64,000 nucleotides of DNA from assembly GCF_035594125.1 (NCBI RefSeq), contig NC_087192.1, forward strand, positions 13,052,501 to 13,116,500, in the 5' to 3' direction. Position numbers and translations under genes: made by a program. The notes under the pieces were generated by a model. The model saw only the letters and a list, made by a program, of their open reading frames with translations, did not search any database and was not told where the DNA came from. The first letter of the stretch is position 1, and each line of letters starts with the position of its first letter. The stretch comes from Scylla paramamosain (taxonomy: Eukaryota; Arthropoda; Malacostraca; Decapoda; Portunidae). Shown here in pieces: positions 61,475 through 64,000 of this stretch.

Positions 61475-64000
61475 AGAAATTTGGCAACTTAGTACCTATG
61501 AAGATGAATAACAAAAAAAAAAAAAAAATTTTATATTATTTTTTTTTGTCCATAAAGAGTGTTATTTGTGGGTTTTAGCTTTTTTGGTACTTAAGGAACA
61601 TAAAAACACTCATAATACACGTTTCTCTTAATGTTCTTTCGTTTCCAAAACCTAAGGTTCTTTGCATGTATTTAAGCGTTTTTATAAATAAAATGATCAA
61701 AAACACTCAAAATACATGTTTTTGGTAATGTTACTCTGTTTCTCCATAAAGGGTGTTTTGCATGCGTTTTAGCGTTTTGGTATGTAAGGAGTTAAAAAAA
61801 CACTTAAAGGCAAGTTCTTCGTAAAAGTTGGTTTTATTCCCGTGTAATGTGATTGTTCTGCTTTTTAGTGCTTTGTTGCATATCACGCTCAAAAACACTC
61901 AAAAGACACTTTTCTGGTAATATCATTTTTTTTTCTCACATAAAGCTAGTTTTGCATGTAATTTGGGATTTTCGTAACTAAGATTGTGAAAAACACTAAA
62001 AAAACACACATTTGGTAAGGTTGTTCTGTTTCTCAATTAAAAGTGTTATTCATGCATTTCAGCATTTTGGTATGTAAGAAACTTCTCTATATACACGAGT
62101 TTTTTGCGTTTTTTGCCTTGTGGTTTGTGTGAAACTATAAAACACTCATTATACACGTTTCTCGTAATGTTCTTTTGTTTTCCAATATAGAGTGCTTTCC
62201 ATCCATTTTTCTCATTTTTTGTAGGTAACAAACAGAAAAACACTCAAAATATATCTTTTTGGTAATGTTATTCTATTTCTTTATATTGGTTGGTTTGCAT
62301 CCGTTTTAGCGTTTTTCTTCGTTAATCACTGAAGAGACACGTTTTCAGTAATATTGTTGAAATTGCTGAAAAAAAAAACACTCATAAGACAGGTTTCTGG
62401 TAAAGTTGAGTAATTCTCCATATAGGTGGCTTTGCATGCACTTCAGGTTTTGATACATAACTCCGGAAAAATGCTGAAATTATTTTTTTATAATTATCTT
62501 TTTTACAAAATTTCCCGGAATTTTTCCAGAATTTTGGTATCTCAGTACCTATGAAGATGAATAACAATTTTTTTTTCTCTCTATAATGTGTTATTTGTGA
62601 GTTTTAGCTTTTTGGTACTTAAGGAACTTAAAAACACTCATAATACACGATTTTCGTAATGTCCTTTTCTTATACAAACATAGGGTTCTTTACATGTATT
62701 TAAGCGTTTTTATAGGTAACATGATCAAAAACTCAAAATACATATTTTTGGTAATATTATTCTGTTTCTCCATAAAGGGTGTTTTGCATGCGTTTTAGCG
62801 TTTTGGTATGTAAGGAGTTAAAAAAACACTTAAAGGCATGTTCTTCGTAAAAGTTGGTTTTATTCCCAAGTGATGTGATTGTTCTGCTTTTTAGTGCTTT
62901 GTTGCATATCACGCTCAAAAACACTGAGAAGACATTTTTCTGGTAATGTCATTTTTTTTCCCACATAAAGGTAGTTTCGCATGTAATTTGCCAACTTCGT
63001 AACTAAGAATGTGAATAACACTCAAAATACACAATTTAAAAAACTCTCAAAATATACCTTTTTGGTAATGTTATTCTATTTCTTCATTTTGGTTGGTTTC
63101 CATGCATTTTAGCATTTTCTACGTAAAACACCTAAAAGACACGTTTTCAGTAATTTTGTTTTGGTTTCCCATATAGATTGACTTTCTTGGGTTTTATCGT
63201 GTTGGTTCTTAACATGCTGAAAAACACTCATAAGACAGTTTTCTTGGAAACACGTTTAATTTCCCCATATAGGTGGCTTTGCATGCAATTAATGGGTTTG
63301 GTACATAACAGTCCGAAAAAAAAGATAAATTTAACTTTTTTGATAATATTCTTATTTCATATAATTTCCTGAACATTGCCCGAATTTTGGCACCTCGTTA
63401 CCTGTGAAGATGAATAAGAATGAAAAAAAAATATCGTATTTTTTTCATTTTTTTATATTTTTTTCTCAATAAAGAGTGTAATTTGTGGCTATTAGCTTTT
63501 TCGTACTTAAAGAAATTAAAAACACTCATAATACACGTTTCTCGTAATGTTCTTTCATTTCCCAAAAATAGGGTTCTTTGCATGTATTTAAGCGTTTTTA
63601 TTGGTAACATGATCAAAAACACTGAAAATACATGTTTTTGGTAATGTTATTCTGTTTCATCATGAAGTGTATTTTGCATGCATTTTAGTGTTTTGGTATA
63701 TAAGGAGCTCAAACACACTTAAAAAGGCAAGTTCTTGTTAAAAATTGGTTTTATTCCAATGTAATGTGATTGCCCTGCTTTTTAGTACTTTATTGATTAA
63801 CACGCTCAAAAACACTCAAAAGACATTTTTCTGGTAATGTCATTTTTTTTAACACATAAAGCTGGTTTCGCATGTAATTTGGGGTTTTGCTAACTAAGAA
63901 TGTGAAAAACACTCAAAATACTCACATTTGGTAAAATAGTTCTGTTTCTCAATTAAAATTCTTATTCATCAGTTTCAGCATTTTGCAATGTAAGAAACTT

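Larger units (their letters stand above)
1..64000. repeat. AT-rich hierarchical satellite array filling the window
   Basis: Apart from about 150 bp, every stretch I read is a diverged copy of one monomer family about 85-102 bp long. Each monomer carries a box close to CTCAAAAACACTCAAAA, preceded by a TTTTAGCGTTTTGGTA-like start and followed by GGTAATGT and a T-rich half. Eleven monomer types plus a unique linker form a HOR of about 1.1 kb. The repeat period shows in the linkers (GGTACC-TATGAAGATGAATAAC then A-run): near 1195, 2285, 3378, 4465, 5595, 6705 and 8650 in reverse orientation, then in forward orientation near 10000, 10925, 12710, 13250, 14270, 15350, 17285, 18190, 19280, 20345, 21340 and onward. 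No gene-like coding region or RNA gene was found. The family name is unknown to me, and it is not the 171-bp primate alpha satellite. Confidence 0.97.
60166..64000 (+). repeat. Forward HOR array to the window edge
   Basis: It starts as a T-subtype HOR in which m3 is fused directly to m8 (near 60191). The P hairpin (61189-61212) and the shared P1 deletion (near 61455) follow, then an N fusion (62355) and an m5-to-m8 fusion near 63036-63045. Linkers lie near 60585, 61497, 62545 and 63407. The array runs off the right edge of the window. Confidence 0.92.

Noticed and set aside
1..64000. Many open frames of 60-116 codons on both strands
   Set aside because: They fall at the same places in each HOR, repeat the same low-complexity F/I/K/N-rich peptides, often overlap on both strands, and show no recognisable domain. 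They are satellite translated by chance.
1..64000. CRISPR-like pattern of regularly spaced short repeats
   Set aside because: The units between the CAAAAACACTC boxes are themselves related to each other and recur every 1.1 kb, so they are not unique spacers. The sequence is eukaryotic satellite.
1..64000. Primate alpha satellite or a CENP-B box
   Set aside because: The monomer is about 95 bp, not 171 bp, and no TTCG-4N-A-2N-CGGG pattern was seen.

Overview
The window is one continuous AT-rich satellite DNA array. I see no protein gene, rRNA, tRNA or CRISPR array in it. The longest open frame is 116 codons, and the open frames repeat the same few peptides because they are translations of the repeat. 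The DNA is eukaryotic. The only clear non-satellite sequence is a 151-bp retroposon-like tail at 40939-41089. It resembles the 3' end of a dispersed element that I recall from arthropod, especially decapod crustacean, genomes, so a crustacean or other arthropod is my best guess (moderate to low confidence, from memory).

The array has at least three levels. Level 1 is a monomer of about 85-102 bp whose hallmarks are a start like GCATGC-TTTTAGCG, a central CTCAAAAACACTCAAAA box, and GGTAATGT followed by a T-rich half. Level 2 is a higher-order repeat (HOR) of about 1.05-1.13 kb. It has eleven recognisable diverged monomers (called m1 to m11 here, m6 being a half unit) plus a unique tail and A/T-tract linker (m12) that carries a GGTACC site. 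About 55 HOR copies fill the window. Level 3 is a multi-HOR unit of roughly 7-12 kb, in which HOR subtypes marked by private insertions and deletions follow each other in a fixed order.

Orientation is mixed. With the majority orientation called F, the layout is: 1-312 reverse (R), 313-790 F, 791-7513 R, 7514-7811 F, 7812-9243 R, 9244-31611 F, 31612-32066 R, 32067-40938 F, retroposon fragment, 41090-59687 F, 59688-60165 R, 60166-64000 F. The short opposite-orientation blocks are copies of one 455-478 bp inverted module whose two breakpoints are reused. The single lasting change of direction, at 9243/9244, uses the same breakpoint. The left 9 kb is a mirror-image copy of about 29.5-39.1 kb, with the inverted module and subtype order included.

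Smaller structures include a 27-bp-arm perfect palindrome at 58295-58354, a 28-bp-arm near-perfect one at 7785-7859, a snap-back hairpin insertion in eight HORs, and deletion scars shared by two to four HOR copies. Together these show an array shaped by unequal exchange, segment duplication, inversion between inverted repeats and templated hairpin errors. Its cellular role (centromere, pericentromere or other heterochromatin) cannot be decided from sequence alone.
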